From Flavobacteriaceae bacterium (lineage in GTDB: Bacteria; Bacteroidota; Bacteroidia; Flavobacteriales; Flavobacteriaceae), in assembly GCA_029252265.1 (NCBI GenBank), contig JAQXBT010000026.1:1-33915 (forward strand): 33,915 nucleotides of DNA, written 5' to 3'. The notes under the pieces were generated by a model, which was given only the letters and a program-made list of their open reading frames with translations, ran no database searches and had not been told where the DNA came from. Positions 1 to 8,736 of this stretch are shown one piece after another; position 1 is the first letter of the stretch, and each line of letters opens with the position of its first letter. Position numbers and translations under genes: made by a program.

Positions 1-665
1 ATGGCAAATCCGCCTCTCCACCGTCCATTAAAATCGCTGTAAGCTTCTTCTTCACTTTGATAGTATCCTGCAATATCCACTCCAAAAGAACTCGCTGCCT
101 TGGCATTGGCGTCCACTGCTTGTATTTTTAAATCTGATCTTAAATAACGCAAAGCGACGGCCATTGAGAATTGGTCTGAAAGTCTTAAAGAGTAGGATGC
201 ATCAAATGTTAATTCGTTTGGTTTTTCTATCAAAGCTTCAGAAAATTCATCGGCTCGTAATTCAATTTCTCCAAGTGAAAAATACTTTAAACTGACGGCA
301 AACGCACTCCGTTCGTTAAGTCTATTAAAATAAGTAAGATTCCCTAAAAAGATATCATTGACTAATTTGCTTAAGTACGGAGTATAACTCACTGCCATCC
401 CGGATTTTGCTTCAGAAAAGGCGTATTTTGAAGGGTTCCATTGTTGTGCGTGTGCATCTGCTGAGGTGGCAACACCCATATCCCCCATACCAGCAGCCCG
501 CGCATCGGAGGCAATCAGTAAAAAGGGCACTCCAGTGGTGATGACTCTAGAGTCTTGCGAGTTAGGGGTTAAAATTGTTGTTTGAGCGGTTAGGTTATTT
601 AAAAAAATCGACACTAAGAACAAAGCGAGTAGTGTTGATTTTTGAATTTTTTTAGATGGAATCAT
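1..665 (-). CDS. porV: PorV (LptO), type IX secretion outer-membrane protein, C-terminus cut off by window edge
   Basis: Partial gene reading off the left edge; about 221 codons are present. The N-terminus has a signal peptide ending near LTAQ, followed by the PorV-type start with GVPFLLIASDARAAGMGD and, further on, QQWNPSKYAF. These features belong to the FadL-like 14-strand barrel family that contains PorV. PorV shuttles secreted cargo from the SprA translocon to the PorU signal peptidase and is needed for secretion of most proteins with C-terminal sorting domains. It starts 34 bases after porU, the usual order in Flavobacteriaceae. A good promoter of its own lies in the junction (see 684-713). 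The truncation is only the window edge; no internal stop was seen. Family assignment is firm from context plus sequence. Confidence 0.9.
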   Translation of the reverse strand, partial: MIPSKKIQKSTLLALFLVSIFLNNLTAQTTILTPNSQDSRVITTGVPFLLIASDARAAGMGDMGVATSADAHAQQWNPSKYAFSEAKSGMAVSYTPYLSKLVNDIFLGNLTYFNRLNERSAFAVSLKYFSLGEIELRADEFSEALIEKPNELTFDASYSLRLSDQFSMAVALRYLRSDLKIQAVDANAKAASSFGVDIAGYYQSEEEAYSDFNGRWRGGFA

Positions 666-683
666 TTTTAAATTTATTTTTGA

Positions 684-713
684 CAAAGATAAGTTAATAT
701 TAAAGTATTACAA
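684..713 (-). promoter_or_regulatory. Bacteroidota promoter for porV inside the end of porU
   Basis: On the minus strand TTG (713-711) is followed after 19 bases by TATCTTTG (691-684), an exact match to the Bacteroidota -33/-7 pattern. The -33 element lies in the last codons of porU and the -7 element in the 34-base gap, so porV could be transcribed independently of porU. Inferred from motif only. Confidence 0.6.
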
Positions 714-3700
714 GTTTTTCAATTTTTTCTGCGGTCATTCCAGAACTCGTGGAACGCACGCTCAATTTGTAAACATAAACGCCTTTTCCTATTTTGCTTC
801 CAAAATCGTCGGTGCCATCCCATGTAATGTCTCTGGTAACTGAGCTATTGAGCCCATTGGTTTGGCGATTGATGGTTTTGATCAGTTTTCCTGAGATTGT
901 AAATATTTGTATAGAAACGTCTAAAACCTCCGAACTATTGTGGCTAAACCAAAATTCGGTATAATTGACAAACGGATTTGGGAAATTAAGCACATTTCTA
1001 AGCTCTAAACTTTCATCTTTATCAAACACCATAAATTGAATGTCTTGTACAGATGAGTTGTTGTAGACATCCCATGCTTTTATAGAGAGGGTGTGTAAGC
1101 CAGGCGCTAAATCTCTAAAAGGATAGCTCAAAGTCCCACGTTGGTAATCATCTACTGCGGCCGAGTAGTAATCGTTTAATTTGTAAACATTTGTTTCATC
1201 GCCGTCTAAAGTAGCCACTAGATCATGTCCAATTCCACTGGCTGTATTGATGCCGTTTTCGTCATATAGATTGGCTAAAAGTGTGGGGTTTTCATTGGTA
1301 ATGCCACCAGAAATAAAGTTTTCATCGTTCATAAAGAGCGCAATTGTGGGTCCCAAATTATCTTCTGGAGCGTCTGCATTCAGCCCGCCGATTACAACCT
1401 CTAGATTATAGCCATGGTTTTGTAAAAGTGTTTCTGTTTTTGAATAGAGGCTGATTTTGCCAGTGCCTTCTTGCAAACTAATATCTTTTGGGACCACAAA
1501 CTCAAGTTCATACTGTCCGTTAGTCACACTGGCTTGTCCTCTGAAAATTACCTCTCCTAAAGCATCAAAATCAATGGTAATTAGCTTTTTGTTGGTGTCT
1601 TCTGTGCCATCATTTCCAAGAGTGGAGCGTTGAATGTCTTTGTCGTAAATAGTAGCAGTTAAAATGCCATTATAATTTGTTAATATACCACCCTGTCCGT
1701 TCGTGACATGGCCTTCAATTTTGGCTTTACTCAATGCTTTTAGGACTTGAGTAGTCGTATTAATAGGTTCGTTGTTGATTTTTGTCACTTGAATGTCCGG
1801 GTCTGCAATCGGAAGCATTAAGGCAGGGTCACCAATAAAAAACACTAATCGCCTTTGGGAGCTATTGGTAATCATTGGGTCGTTTTTGGTTTGTCTCAGT
1901 GCTTCTGCAATACTCGTTTTTTGATTTGCACCAAAAGCAAATAAATATTGCCCTAAAGTTTCATTAAAACTAATTCCAACATTGACATAAATTTGTCTTG
2001 TGGTTGTGATCAAACCAATAGCACCGCCTGTTTTATTCCAAAATAAATACTCTCCAGCGGTCTCTCTAAATGGATTGTCAAATTTTGTGTACTCGCAAGT
2101 CACAGTTACAAAACAATTTAGTTTTGTTGGGTTGTTTACTTCCTGAGCGTTTTTTTTGTCAAAAATTCGTTCGCCAGCCAACCCATCTTCGCCGCCGTGT
2201 CCAAAATAATTCACCACAACCGCTCCAACTTCGAGGGCATCAAAAATAGCCTTGTTGACCAAAGAATACCGAGGCCCTCCAGAAGACGTTTCTTGAACGT
2301 AAGAGTCTGCATGAATTTTTGAAACATTCAAATACGGTTTTTGAGCCTTTACGGTTTCTGCGATCGCATCGGTAGTTTGTTGAATCAAAGCATCACTCGA
2401 TTTATCAACATCATCAGAAATAAGAAGGAAATTGTTTCGCCAACTGCCATAAGCTTCGGGTTGATAATAGGACTCTACTTTGTCAACCATTTCTTTGGCA
2501 CGTTGTGCATTTTCTGCGAGAATTCGCCCCACGGCAATGTCGAGTTTGTCCGAATTGGCCATCGTTCCTTCGTTGGCATCCATCATCCCGAAAAAATCAT
2601 CCGAAATAAATGAGTTTGTTAAACTAAAGCTGTTTAAGGAATACCAAGATGGTACAATGTTCGTGTTGTTTGAAACACGGTCTTTATAGTCAAATGATGC
2701 ATCTCCAAATAAGCAAACGTATTTGAGTTTATTGTCGGACGAAGATGCGTTGTCATAAACGAATTTCACAAAATTCCTGATGGCTGCAATATCTTGCATT
2801 CCAGAACTGAATTCTTGATAGATGTATTTTAAGGAATACACCTTTACATTTAGGTTGTTTTTAGTTCGGTTTATTTGTGCGAGTCGCTCCGCTTGTGTGT
2901 ATAAATAATCAGGTGTAATAATAAGGTAATCAACATCTTTAAATCCCCCTTGATTATCTAAAAAAACAGTCCCTTTTATATCTTGATTTGATACTGTAGA
3001 ATTCCTAACCCGCCTTGGCGCATAATAATCGGAGGCGGATACGGTTTGGTAGTTTTTAAGGGAGCCTAAGTTAGTTTTAAAACTAAATTGTGCTGCGGCC
3101 TCGGAGTTTGTATAGAAGGAGATTTGATAAGGATTGGTAATATCCCAAATTTCTGAGATGGAAGCGGCCTTTGAAATTTCAAAAGCTCCCACGCCAGCTT
3201 GTGTAGCACTAGCGTTGTTTTTAAATTGAAATTGAGTTCCTGGACTTTCCAGGATGCATTCGGCTTCAATTGAAATGTAATCTAAATACCCAGAGGCTGA
3301 GGGGTTGCCATTATTATTGTAAGATAACTCCACTGAGATCGATTTTGAATTGGACGTTGTTAAGTTATTGTAAAAACGTTCACTCGCTAAATTTTGTTTG
3401 CTAATGGCTGCAAATGTTAGATTGCCAACTTCGGCGCCGTTAAGTTTAACTTGCATGGCGCTTGTCGATTCTGAAACGGCAGCAGTATATACTTTCAAAT
3501 GAATAGGGGTTGTGGTGATTAAATTCGGGAATTCGAAATCAAATTTCCGAACGTTTTCTACATAAAAACGATGCCCAAACCAGCGACGCCCCATTTTGGA
3601 GAGATTGTAATCGTCCGACTCCACAAATTTATAATCGTGAAAGGTCGTAAAGGTTGTTACCGGTGCAGCTGAAGGCTCTGTTGCAGGGCGCATTCGTAGG

Positions 3701-4533
3701 CCTTTAGTTGTGCCAACTGTGATATAGTAGTAAGCCACATCGGAATAAGGATTGATGTGAGAATTGTTGTCAGAATTAAATTTTTTAGGACCAATTGCAT
3801 ACATCAAAATATGGTCTTCGTTATGAATGATGCCATCTGCCTCTCCTATAAATTGGATGGAGTTTTCAATCAAATCGTTAGAGACCGTTTCAGAATTAAG
3901 TAACGGAAGTGACGCACCTCCGTGTCCATATACTTTGATGTTTTGAGGGTTTACATTATCTACATTGATGCCTAGATCGCTTAAGAAACTTTTACTAAGT
4001 TTATGGACTCCAGTCGTGTCTACAGCAAATCGATACCATTCTCCAGATTTTAAGACAGAACTCGTTAGTGAACTTGTGTTTTTGAACGCTCTTGCTTGCG
4101 CTTTTAATCGATACGAAATGGTGAAACTTAGGACTTTTTTTAGAATCCCATTTTCGTTAAAAATCGGACTAATTTCTATATATGTGTTAGAAGAATTTCT
4201 GGCAGTTGTATTGGTAACTTTTAATTGTGGGTTATTTGGAATTAATTTTTGAGAAAGCGTTTTTAAGTCTGCAATTGATAATTGTTCTGTTTGCATAGAC
4301 GTTATGACTACCGATTTCTCATTGACGGATCCTTTGGAGTCCCATTGATTCGCATACGTAATTCCGTTAGTAGAGGAGTAATTGAAGTGTTCTGTGCTAA
4401 ATGTAGGGATTTCAATTGAAGTGTTGTTAGTGGAAATTTCGGATGTCTTCTTCCAGTTAATGACAAAGCTTTTTGTTTGAGACATTCCCAAGAAAGAACA
4501 AAAGAAAAAAACAACTAAAAAATTTATTTTCAT
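700..4533 (-). CDS. porU: PorU, type IX secretion gingipain-family C-terminal signal peptidase
   Basis: Outer-membrane-associated peptidase C25 (gingipain) family protein, 1277 residues from the start chosen here. PorU removes C-terminal sorting domains from type IX cargo and attaches cargo to the cell surface. The His-Cys pair is intact: His779 in NYFGHGGEDG and Cys813 in TVTCEYTKFD. A predicted signal peptide ends at GMSQ. The C-terminus is an Ig/FlgD-like domain (NFPNPF, then WDGTDDFGSKIGKGVYVYKL) resembling the sorting domains of its substrates, which PorU is known to keep. The frame is open 27 bases further up to 4560, but the ATG at 4533 puts the signal peptide at the N-terminus, so it is preferred. 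It is divergent from gldJ and upstream of porV, as in gliding Flavobacteriaceae. Confidence 0.93.
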   Translation of the reverse strand: MKINFLVVFFFCSFLGMSQTKSFVINWKKTSEISTNNTSIEIPTFSTEHFNYSSTNGITYANQWDSKGSVNEKSVVITSMQTEQLSIADLKTLSQKLIPNNPQLKVTNTTARNSSNTYIEISPIFNENGILKKVLSFTISYRLKAQARAFKNTSSLTSSVLKSGEWYRFAVDTTGVHKLSKSFLSDLGINVDNVNPQNIKVYGHGGASLPLLNSETVSNDLIENSIQFIGEADGIIHNEDHILMYAIGPKKFNSDNNSHINPYSDVAYYYITVGTTKGLRMRPATEPSAAPVTTFTTFHDYKFVESDDYNLSKMGRRWFGHRFYVENVRKFDFEFPNLITTTPIHLKVYTAAVSESTSAMQVKLNGAEVGNLTFAAISKQNLASERFYNNLTTSNSKSISVELSYNNNGNPSASGYLDYISIEAECILESPGTQFQFKNNASATQAGVGAFEISKAASISEIWDITNPYQISFYTNSEAAAQFSFKTNLGSLKNYQTVSASDYYAPRRVRNSTVSNQDIKGTVFLDNQGGFKDVDYLIITPDYLYTQAERLAQINRTKNNLNVKVYSLKYIYQEFSSGMQDIAAIRNFVKFVYDNASSSDNKLKYVCLFGDASFDYKDRVSNNTNIVPSWYSLNSFSLTNSFISDDFFGMMDANEGTMANSDKLDIAVGRILAENAQRAKEMVDKVESYYQPEAYGSWRNNFLLISDDVDKSSDALIQQTTDAIAETVKAQKPYLNVSKIHADSYVQETSSGGPRYSLVNKAIFDALEVGAVVVNYFGHGGEDGLAGERIFDKKNAQEVNNPTKLNCFVTVTCEYTKFDNPFRETAGEYLFWNKTGGAIGLITTTRQIYVNVGISFNETLGQYLFAFGANQKTSIAEALRQTKNDPMITNSSQRRLVFFIGDPALMLPIADPDIQVTKINNEPINTTTQVLKALSKAKIEGHVTNGQGGILTNYNGILTATIYDKDIQRSTLGNDGTEDTNKKLITIDFDALGEVIFRGQASVTNGQYELEFVVPKDISLQEGTGKISLYSKTETLLQNHGYNLEVVIGGLNADAPEDNLGPTIALFMNDENFISGGITNENPTLLANLYDENGINTASGIGHDLVATLDGDETNVYKLNDYYSAAVDDYQRGTLSYPFRDLAPGLHTLSIKAWDVYNNSSVQDIQFMVFDKDESLELRNVLNFPNPFVNYTEFWFSHNSSEVLDVSIQIFTISGKLIKTINRQTNGLNSSVTRDITWDGTDDFGSKIGKGVYVYKLSVRSTSSGMTAEKIEKLVIL

Positions 4534-4586
4534 ACAGAAGAAACGCATCCTCACCGACATTATTTTATATAAATATAAGAGATTTT

Positions 4587-4594
4587 CAAAATTA
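4587..4594 (-). promoter_or_regulatory. Candidate -7 element for porU
   Basis: Minus-strand TAATTTTG fits TAnnTTTG and sits 54 bases before the preferred porU start. No clear TTG was seen at the expected -33 position, so the call is weak. Confidence 0.35.
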
Positions 4595-4682
4595 CAATAA
4601 TAAAATTCTAAAATCCTCGTTTTTAACTAAAGTAATCTAAAATAACTCGTTACAAAAATTGTTCAAATCACCTTAATTTGTA

Positions 4683-4712
4683 TTGCATTATAATCTATAA
4701 ATTAGTATATTG
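4683..4712 (+). promoter_or_regulatory. Candidate promoter for gldJ
   Basis: TTG (4683-4685) is followed by 20 bases and TATATTG (4706-4712), one T short of the TAnnTTTG consensus, 41 bases before the preferred gldJ start. It faces away from the porU promoter in the same 220-base divergent region. Confidence 0.4.
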
Positions 4713-4753
4713 CGTGTCCAAATCCAAGTGTGTTTATTAATTATAAGTTGAAT

Positions 4754-6397
4754 ATGAAAAACAGCATCACATTTAGAATACTACTAGTATTAGCAGTATC
4801 CACGTCCTTAGTTGGTTGTAATAAATCTTCAAGCGGTGGAAATACTTCCAGAGCGACTGGATGGCAAATTAACTCTAAACTCGGAGGTTTTCAATATAAC
4901 ACCAGTTTCAAGGAGCAAGAAACTGCTCCTGGTTTAGTTTTTATTGAAGGCGGTACCTTTACAATGGGTAAAGTCCAAGATGATGTCATGCATGACTGGA
5001 ATAATTCTCCAAACCAACAGCACGTTCAGTCCTTTTACATGGATGAAACAGAAGTGACTAACTTAATGTATTTAGAGTTTTTAGAATATCAAAAACGAGT
5101 CTATCCTCCAACGGATCCTCGATTTAAAGCCATTTATAAAGGCTTTCTTCCGGATACATTAGTATGGAGGAATCGTTTAGGGTACAGCGAGATGATGGTC
5201 GAAAATTACCTTCGTCACCCAGCCTACAGAAACTATCCAGTTGTTGGAGTCAGTTGGATTCAGGCGACAAGATTTGCCGAATGGAGATCGAATAGAGTTG
5301 CTGAAAAAGGCTTACAAGAAGAAGGCTATCTTGAAAAAGATTCTCAAATCACACATACCTCAGCTGAAAGTAACTTTAATATCAATACCTATGTAGTTGC
5401 ACCAACTAAAGCTTTTGGAGGTAACGATACGATTACACTCCCTGGTAAAAGAAGGTCCATTGCAGAAAAAGATTCAATTAATTTATACGCAACCAGAGAA
5501 ACAGGTGCCATACAATTAAAATACCGCCTCCCTACAGAAACAGAATGGGAATATGCGGCTCTTGGCATGGCCGACCTAAGAAGCTATAACGCCTACAGAG
5601 GACGTAAAAAATATCCTTGGGATGGTCAATACTCGCGTTCTGGAAGTCGAAAATCAAAAGGCGATCAATTGGCTAATTTTAAACAAGGAAAAGGAGATTA
5701 CGGCGGTATTGCAGGATGGTCCGATGATGGTGCTGATATCACCAATGAAGTGATGTCCTATGAGCCAAATGGCTATGGTGTTTATGACATGGCTGGTAAT
5801 GTTGCCGAATGGGTTGCAGATGTTTACAGACCTATTGTAGATGACGATTTTAGTGACTTTGGATACTACAGAGGAAACCAATATGAGAAAAATAAAATTT
5901 CAAGTGATGGCACATTTAAAATCGTTGAGCTTGATGAAATTGAGTATGACACCCTTTCAAATGGTAAGTTAGTTGCAAGAGCATTTCCAGGTGAAATAGC
6001 CCAAGTTCCTATTGATGAGGATGAAACCTATTTGCGTACTAATTTTGATAAAAGTAATAATGTAAACTTTCGAGATGGAGATGATAGATCATCAAGGTTT
6101 TTTGATGACTTAGAAGACAATGAAGATCAACAAATGTATAATTCTCCAGACCACAGCATCTCAAATGATTCAACAGGTTTAGTAAGAGAATATGATAAGT
6201 CAGATTCAAGAACTTCACTGATCAATGATGCAGCACGAGTTTATAAAGGAGGCTCTTGGAAAGATAGAGAGTACTGGCTCGATCCTGCACAAAGACGCTA
6301 CTATCCAGAAGACAAAGCAACCGACTATATCGGGTTTAGATGTGCAATGTCTAGAGTTGGTTCTAAATCCTATTCAAAAAAGAAAACGAAAAACTAA
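4754..6397 (+). CDS. gldJ: GldJ, gliding motility and type IX secretion lipoprotein
   Basis: Outer-membrane lipoprotein of the gliding/type IX machinery, 547 residues from the chosen start. The N-terminus is a lipoprotein signal ending LVGC. Then comes the formylglycine-generating-enzyme (sulfatase-modifying factor) fold: FIEGGTFTMG, MDETEVTN, YPVVGVSWIQA, RLPTETEWEYAA, GVYDMAGNVAEWV, and YKGGSWKDR with GFRCAM at the end. GldJ is related to GldK and stabilises it in Flavobacterium johnsoniae; it is not known to be an enzyme. A long acidic Asp/Asn-rich insertion lies between the AGNVAEW and GGSW motifs. The frame opens at 4730, but starting there would put eight extra residues before a standard lipoprotein signal, so the ATG at 4754 is preferred. 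It ends in a good terminator ahead of murF. Confidence 0.93.
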   Translation: MKNSITFRILLVLAVSTSLVGCNKSSSGGNTSRATGWQINSKLGGFQYNTSFKEQETAPGLVFIEGGTFTMGKVQDDVMHDWNNSPNQQHVQSFYMDETEVTNLMYLEFLEYQKRVYPPTDPRFKAIYKGFLPDTLVWRNRLGYSEMMVENYLRHPAYRNYPVVGVSWIQATRFAEWRSNRVAEKGLQEEGYLEKDSQITHTSAESNFNINTYVVAPTKAFGGNDTITLPGKRRSIAEKDSINLYATRETGAIQLKYRLPTETEWEYAALGMADLRSYNAYRGRKKYPWDGQYSRSGSRKSKGDQLANFKQGKGDYGGIAGWSDDGADITNEVMSYEPNGYGVYDMAGNVAEWVADVYRPIVDDDFSDFGYYRGNQYEKNKISSDGTFKIVELDEIEYDTLSNGKLVARAFPGEIAQVPIDEDETYLRTNFDKSNNVNFRDGDDRSSRFFDDLEDNEDQQMYNSPDHSISNDSTGLVREYDKSDSRTSLINDAARVYKGGSWKDREYWLDPAQRRYYPEDKATDYIGFRCAMSRVGSKSYSKKKTKN

Positions 6398-6419
6398 TTA
6401 GTTGTTTAGATCATATATA

Positions 6420-6454
6420 AAGTCCTATCAATTTTAATTGTTAGGACTTTTTTT
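6420..6454 (+). terminator. Intrinsic terminator between gldJ and murF
   Basis: The stem pairs AAGTCCTA with TAGGACTT, continues past one T-T mismatch with CAATT/AATTG, and is followed by a run of Ts. It starts 23 bases after the gldJ stop and its T run ends about 15 bases before the murF ATG. Confidence 0.75.
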
Positions 6455-6468
6455 ATTAATTTTAAGTT

Positions 6469-7752
6469 ATGGAATTAAACCAAATTCATCAACTTTTTCT
6501 GGAGTGTTCAGTGGCTTCTACAGACACGCGACACATTCAACAGAATTCGTTGTTTTTTGCACTCAAAGGCCCTAATTTTAATGGAAATTCCTTTGTGCAT
6601 CAAGCCCTTGAAAGCGGTGCAAAATATGCTGTAATTGATGAGGTCGTACATCCTTCAGATAAACGTTTTATTTTGGTGGATGATGTCTTAGAAACCTTAC
6701 AGGATTTAGCACGTTTTCATAGAGACTATTTGGGACTTCCTATTATTGCACTGACTGGAAGTAACGGCAAAACAACGACTAAAGAATTGATTCATGTAGT
6801 CTTAAAACCACACTTTAAAACCGTGGCGACTGTTGGCAATCTAAATAACCACATAGGGGTGCCCCTAACACTTTTAAGTATGACTGCTGAGACCGAAATC
6901 GGCATTGTAGAAATGGGCGCCAACCATGCAAAAGAAATTGCCACACTTTGCGAAATTGCGAAACCAAACATGGGCTATATCACCAATTTTGGAAAAGCCC
7001 ATTTGGAGGGCTTTGGGTCTGAAGAAAACATCGTAAAAGCCAAAAGTGAGCTGTATGACTACTTGAAATCCAACTCAGGGTTGATTATTTTGAATTCGGA
7101 TGATGCAAAACAAGTGGCGCAAGTAGGAGATTATGATACGGTTTATACGTTTTCGGAAACTTCTGAAACATCCGTGAATGTAAAGTTAATAGCTACGCAG
7201 CCTTTCTTGAGTATTGCGTTAAAAAATAGTACGATTAAAACTCACCTGGTTGGAGCGTATAATTTTAATAATAGTGCAGCCGCTTTGACCATTGGAGCCT
7301 ATTACAATCTGACACTCTTACAGCTCAAAGAAGGAATTGAATCCTACGTTCCAACAAATAACCGATCGCAAATCATCCAGCAACACTCCAATGAAATATT
7401 ACTAGACGCCTACAACGCCAATCCGAGCAGCATGGAAGTTGCATTGGATAATTTTAAAAGCATTCAAAATCAACACAAACTCGCCATTTTAGGGGATATG
7501 TTTGAGTTAGGATCTACGAGTGCTAAAGAACATTTAGAGGTTGTTAACCAAGCAATTTTAACCAAGGATTGTAATTTTTATTTTGTGGGCTCTCATTTTT
7601 TTGAAGAAAAAAAAGTACATCCAAGACTCCTGTTTTTTGAAACGTTTCAAGACCTTCAATTACATTTAGAGGAATCAACGATTTCAAATACCAGTGTCTT
7701 AATAAAAGGATCGCGAGGAATGGCTTTGGAGCGAGTTTTAGAATTAATTTAA
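6469..7752 (+). CDS. murF: MurF, UDP-N-acetylmuramoyl-tripeptide--D-alanyl-D-alanine ligase
   Basis: Cytoplasmic Mur ligase that adds D-Ala-D-Ala to UDP-MurNAc-tripeptide using ATP, the last soluble step of peptidoglycan precursor synthesis. It has 427 residues, normal for the short Bacteroidota MurF. The N-terminal substrate domain has the STDTR and LFFALKGPNFNGN motifs. The ATP site is LTGSNGKTTTKE with Lys101. The central domain has VEMGANHAKEI, and the C-terminal domain has DAYNANPSSM and LGDMFELG. The gene follows gldJ, a pairing seen in other gliding Flavobacteriaceae. A terminator lies immediately upstream, and I found no TAnnTTTG promoter between it and the start. Expression may depend on read-through. 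Confidence 0.95.
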   Translation: MELNQIHQLFLECSVASTDTRHIQQNSLFFALKGPNFNGNSFVHQALESGAKYAVIDEVVHPSDKRFILVDDVLETLQDLARFHRDYLGLPIIALTGSNGKTTTKELIHVVLKPHFKTVATVGNLNNHIGVPLTLLSMTAETEIGIVEMGANHAKEIATLCEIAKPNMGYITNFGKAHLEGFGSEENIVKAKSELYDYLKSNSGLIILNSDDAKQVAQVGDYDTVYTFSETSETSVNVKLIATQPFLSIALKNSTIKTHLVGAYNFNNSAAALTIGAYYNLTLLQLKEGIESYVPTNNRSQIIQQHSNEILLDAYNANPSSMEVALDNFKSIQNQHKLAILGDMFELGSTSAKEHLEVVNQAILTKDCNFYFVGSHFFEEKKVHPRLLFFETFQDLQLHLEESTISNTSVLIKGSRGMALERVLELI

Positions 7753-7781
7753 AAAGCCCTCAAAAAATTGAAGGCTTTTTT
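7751..7781 (+). terminator. Intrinsic terminator after murF
   Basis: AAAAAGCC pairs with GGCTTTTT, continuing past a C-A mismatch with TCAA/TTGA over an AAAA loop and running into Ts. It overlaps the murF stop codon and lies directly against the 3' end of the convergent tRNA-Val. Confidence 0.7.
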
Positions 7782-7782
7782 G

Positions 7783-7857
7783 TGGGTCATACTGGATTCG
7801 AACCAGTGACTTCTACCCTGTCAAGGTAACACTCTGAACCAACTGAGTTAATGACCC
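7783..7857 (-). tRNA. tRNA-Val (anticodon GAC)
   Basis: A 75-base cloverleaf can be folded on the minus strand. The acceptor stem GGGTCAT/ATGACCC is perfect. The D arm has ACTC/GAGT, the anticodon stem TTACC/GGTAG carries loop TTGACAG, and the T arm has CACTGGTTCGAATCCAGT. Anticodon GAC reads GUU/GUC valine codons. The discriminator base is A and no CCA is encoded. It converges on the murF terminator with no space between them. Confidence 0.93.
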
Positions 7858-7869
7858 CTATGTAGAGTG

Positions 7870-7877
7870 TAAAAATA
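7870..7877 (-). promoter_or_regulatory. Possible -7 element for tRNA-Val
   Basis: Minus-strand TATTTTTA, one mismatch from TAnnTTTG, ends 12 bases before the tRNA 5' end. The position suits a tRNA promoter, but no clear -33 TTG was found. Confidence 0.3.
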
Positions 7878-7999
7878 CTAATATCTTTTAATTATGTATC
7901 TTTATTTTTTAATTAATAAAAAAAAAATATTATTAACCAATATTTAGACTATTGATACTTTTAGCCAATCAAACATTTCCCAACTACATTATCAAATTC

Positions 8000-8677
8000 A
8001 TGTCCGATGAATGGATCGTTAATAATATCGCTGTTTTAGTGGTTGTTATTTTCATCTTAGGGTTAGGTCGTTTTTTATCCTCTCAAAATAATATCAGAGT
8101 CACTTATATCATAGGGGTGATTTTATTTTTCACATCGGTAGTCACACCCCTGCGAACGGCTATTAATGGGCACTGGAATGTAGTGACAGACTTGCCTTTT
8201 CATTTGTGTGGAATTTCGGGACTGATCTGTTCTGTTCTCCCTTTTTTAAAACGAAAACAAGCCTTGTTTGATTTTGTGTTTTACACCGGAGTTATCGGGG
8301 GCATTATGTCCGTGCTAACCCCTCAAATGAATGGCTATGACGGCAGTGATTTTGCGTATTTAGAATACTATATAAGACATGTCTTGATCTTTTTGTTACC
8401 TCTGTATATGCTTCAAAATTTAAATATCAGACTCTCTAAATATTCAGTTCTCACCTCCTTTATTATCATTAATGTATTATTGGTTTTTATCATGCCTTTG
8501 AATTTCTATTTAGGCTCCAATTATATGTATTTGGCAGAACCGCCACAAGCAAATAACCCTTTAATCATCGGAGTATGGCCCTATTATTTGTTATGGTTTG
8601 AAGTATTTATTGTGGTGTTGATGTTTATTTTTTATAAACTTTCTACATTGAGATTTAACATAAATAGAAGTAACTAA
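8000..8677 (+). CDS. YwaF/TIGR02206-type integral membrane protein, related to TMEM164
   Basis: Polytopic inner-membrane protein of 225 residues with about six or seven hydrophobic helices. It carries the hallmarks of the bacterial YwaF (TIGR02206) family: LPFHLCGISGL (His68, Cys70), a GVIGGIMSVLTP segment, and a PLIIGVWPYY motif near the C-terminus. As I recall, this family is grouped with eukaryotic TMEM164, which has been described as a cysteine-dependent acyltransferase for ether phospholipids; whether bacterial members do this is not established. The frame opens at a TTG at 7952, but the ATG at 8000 is preferred because a weak -7-like TACTTTTA (7956-7963) lies between them. The M28 peptidase gene follows after 59 bases. 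Membrane nature is certain; function is not. Confidence 0.8.
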   Translation: MSDEWIVNNIAVLVVVIFILGLGRFLSSQNNIRVTYIIGVILFFTSVVTPLRTAINGHWNVVTDLPFHLCGISGLICSVLPFLKRKQALFDFVFYTGVIGGIMSVLTPQMNGYDGSDFAYLEYYIRHVLIFLLPLYMLQNLNIRLSKYSVLTSFIIINVLLVFIMPLNFYLGSNYMYLAEPPQANNPLIIGVWPYYLLWFEVFIVVLMFIFYKLSTLRFNINRSN

Positions 8678-8736
8678 TTAGCGTTTATAGCAGACTTCAC
8701 TATCTTCGCTACAGAAATGAATTAAACCCTAAATAT

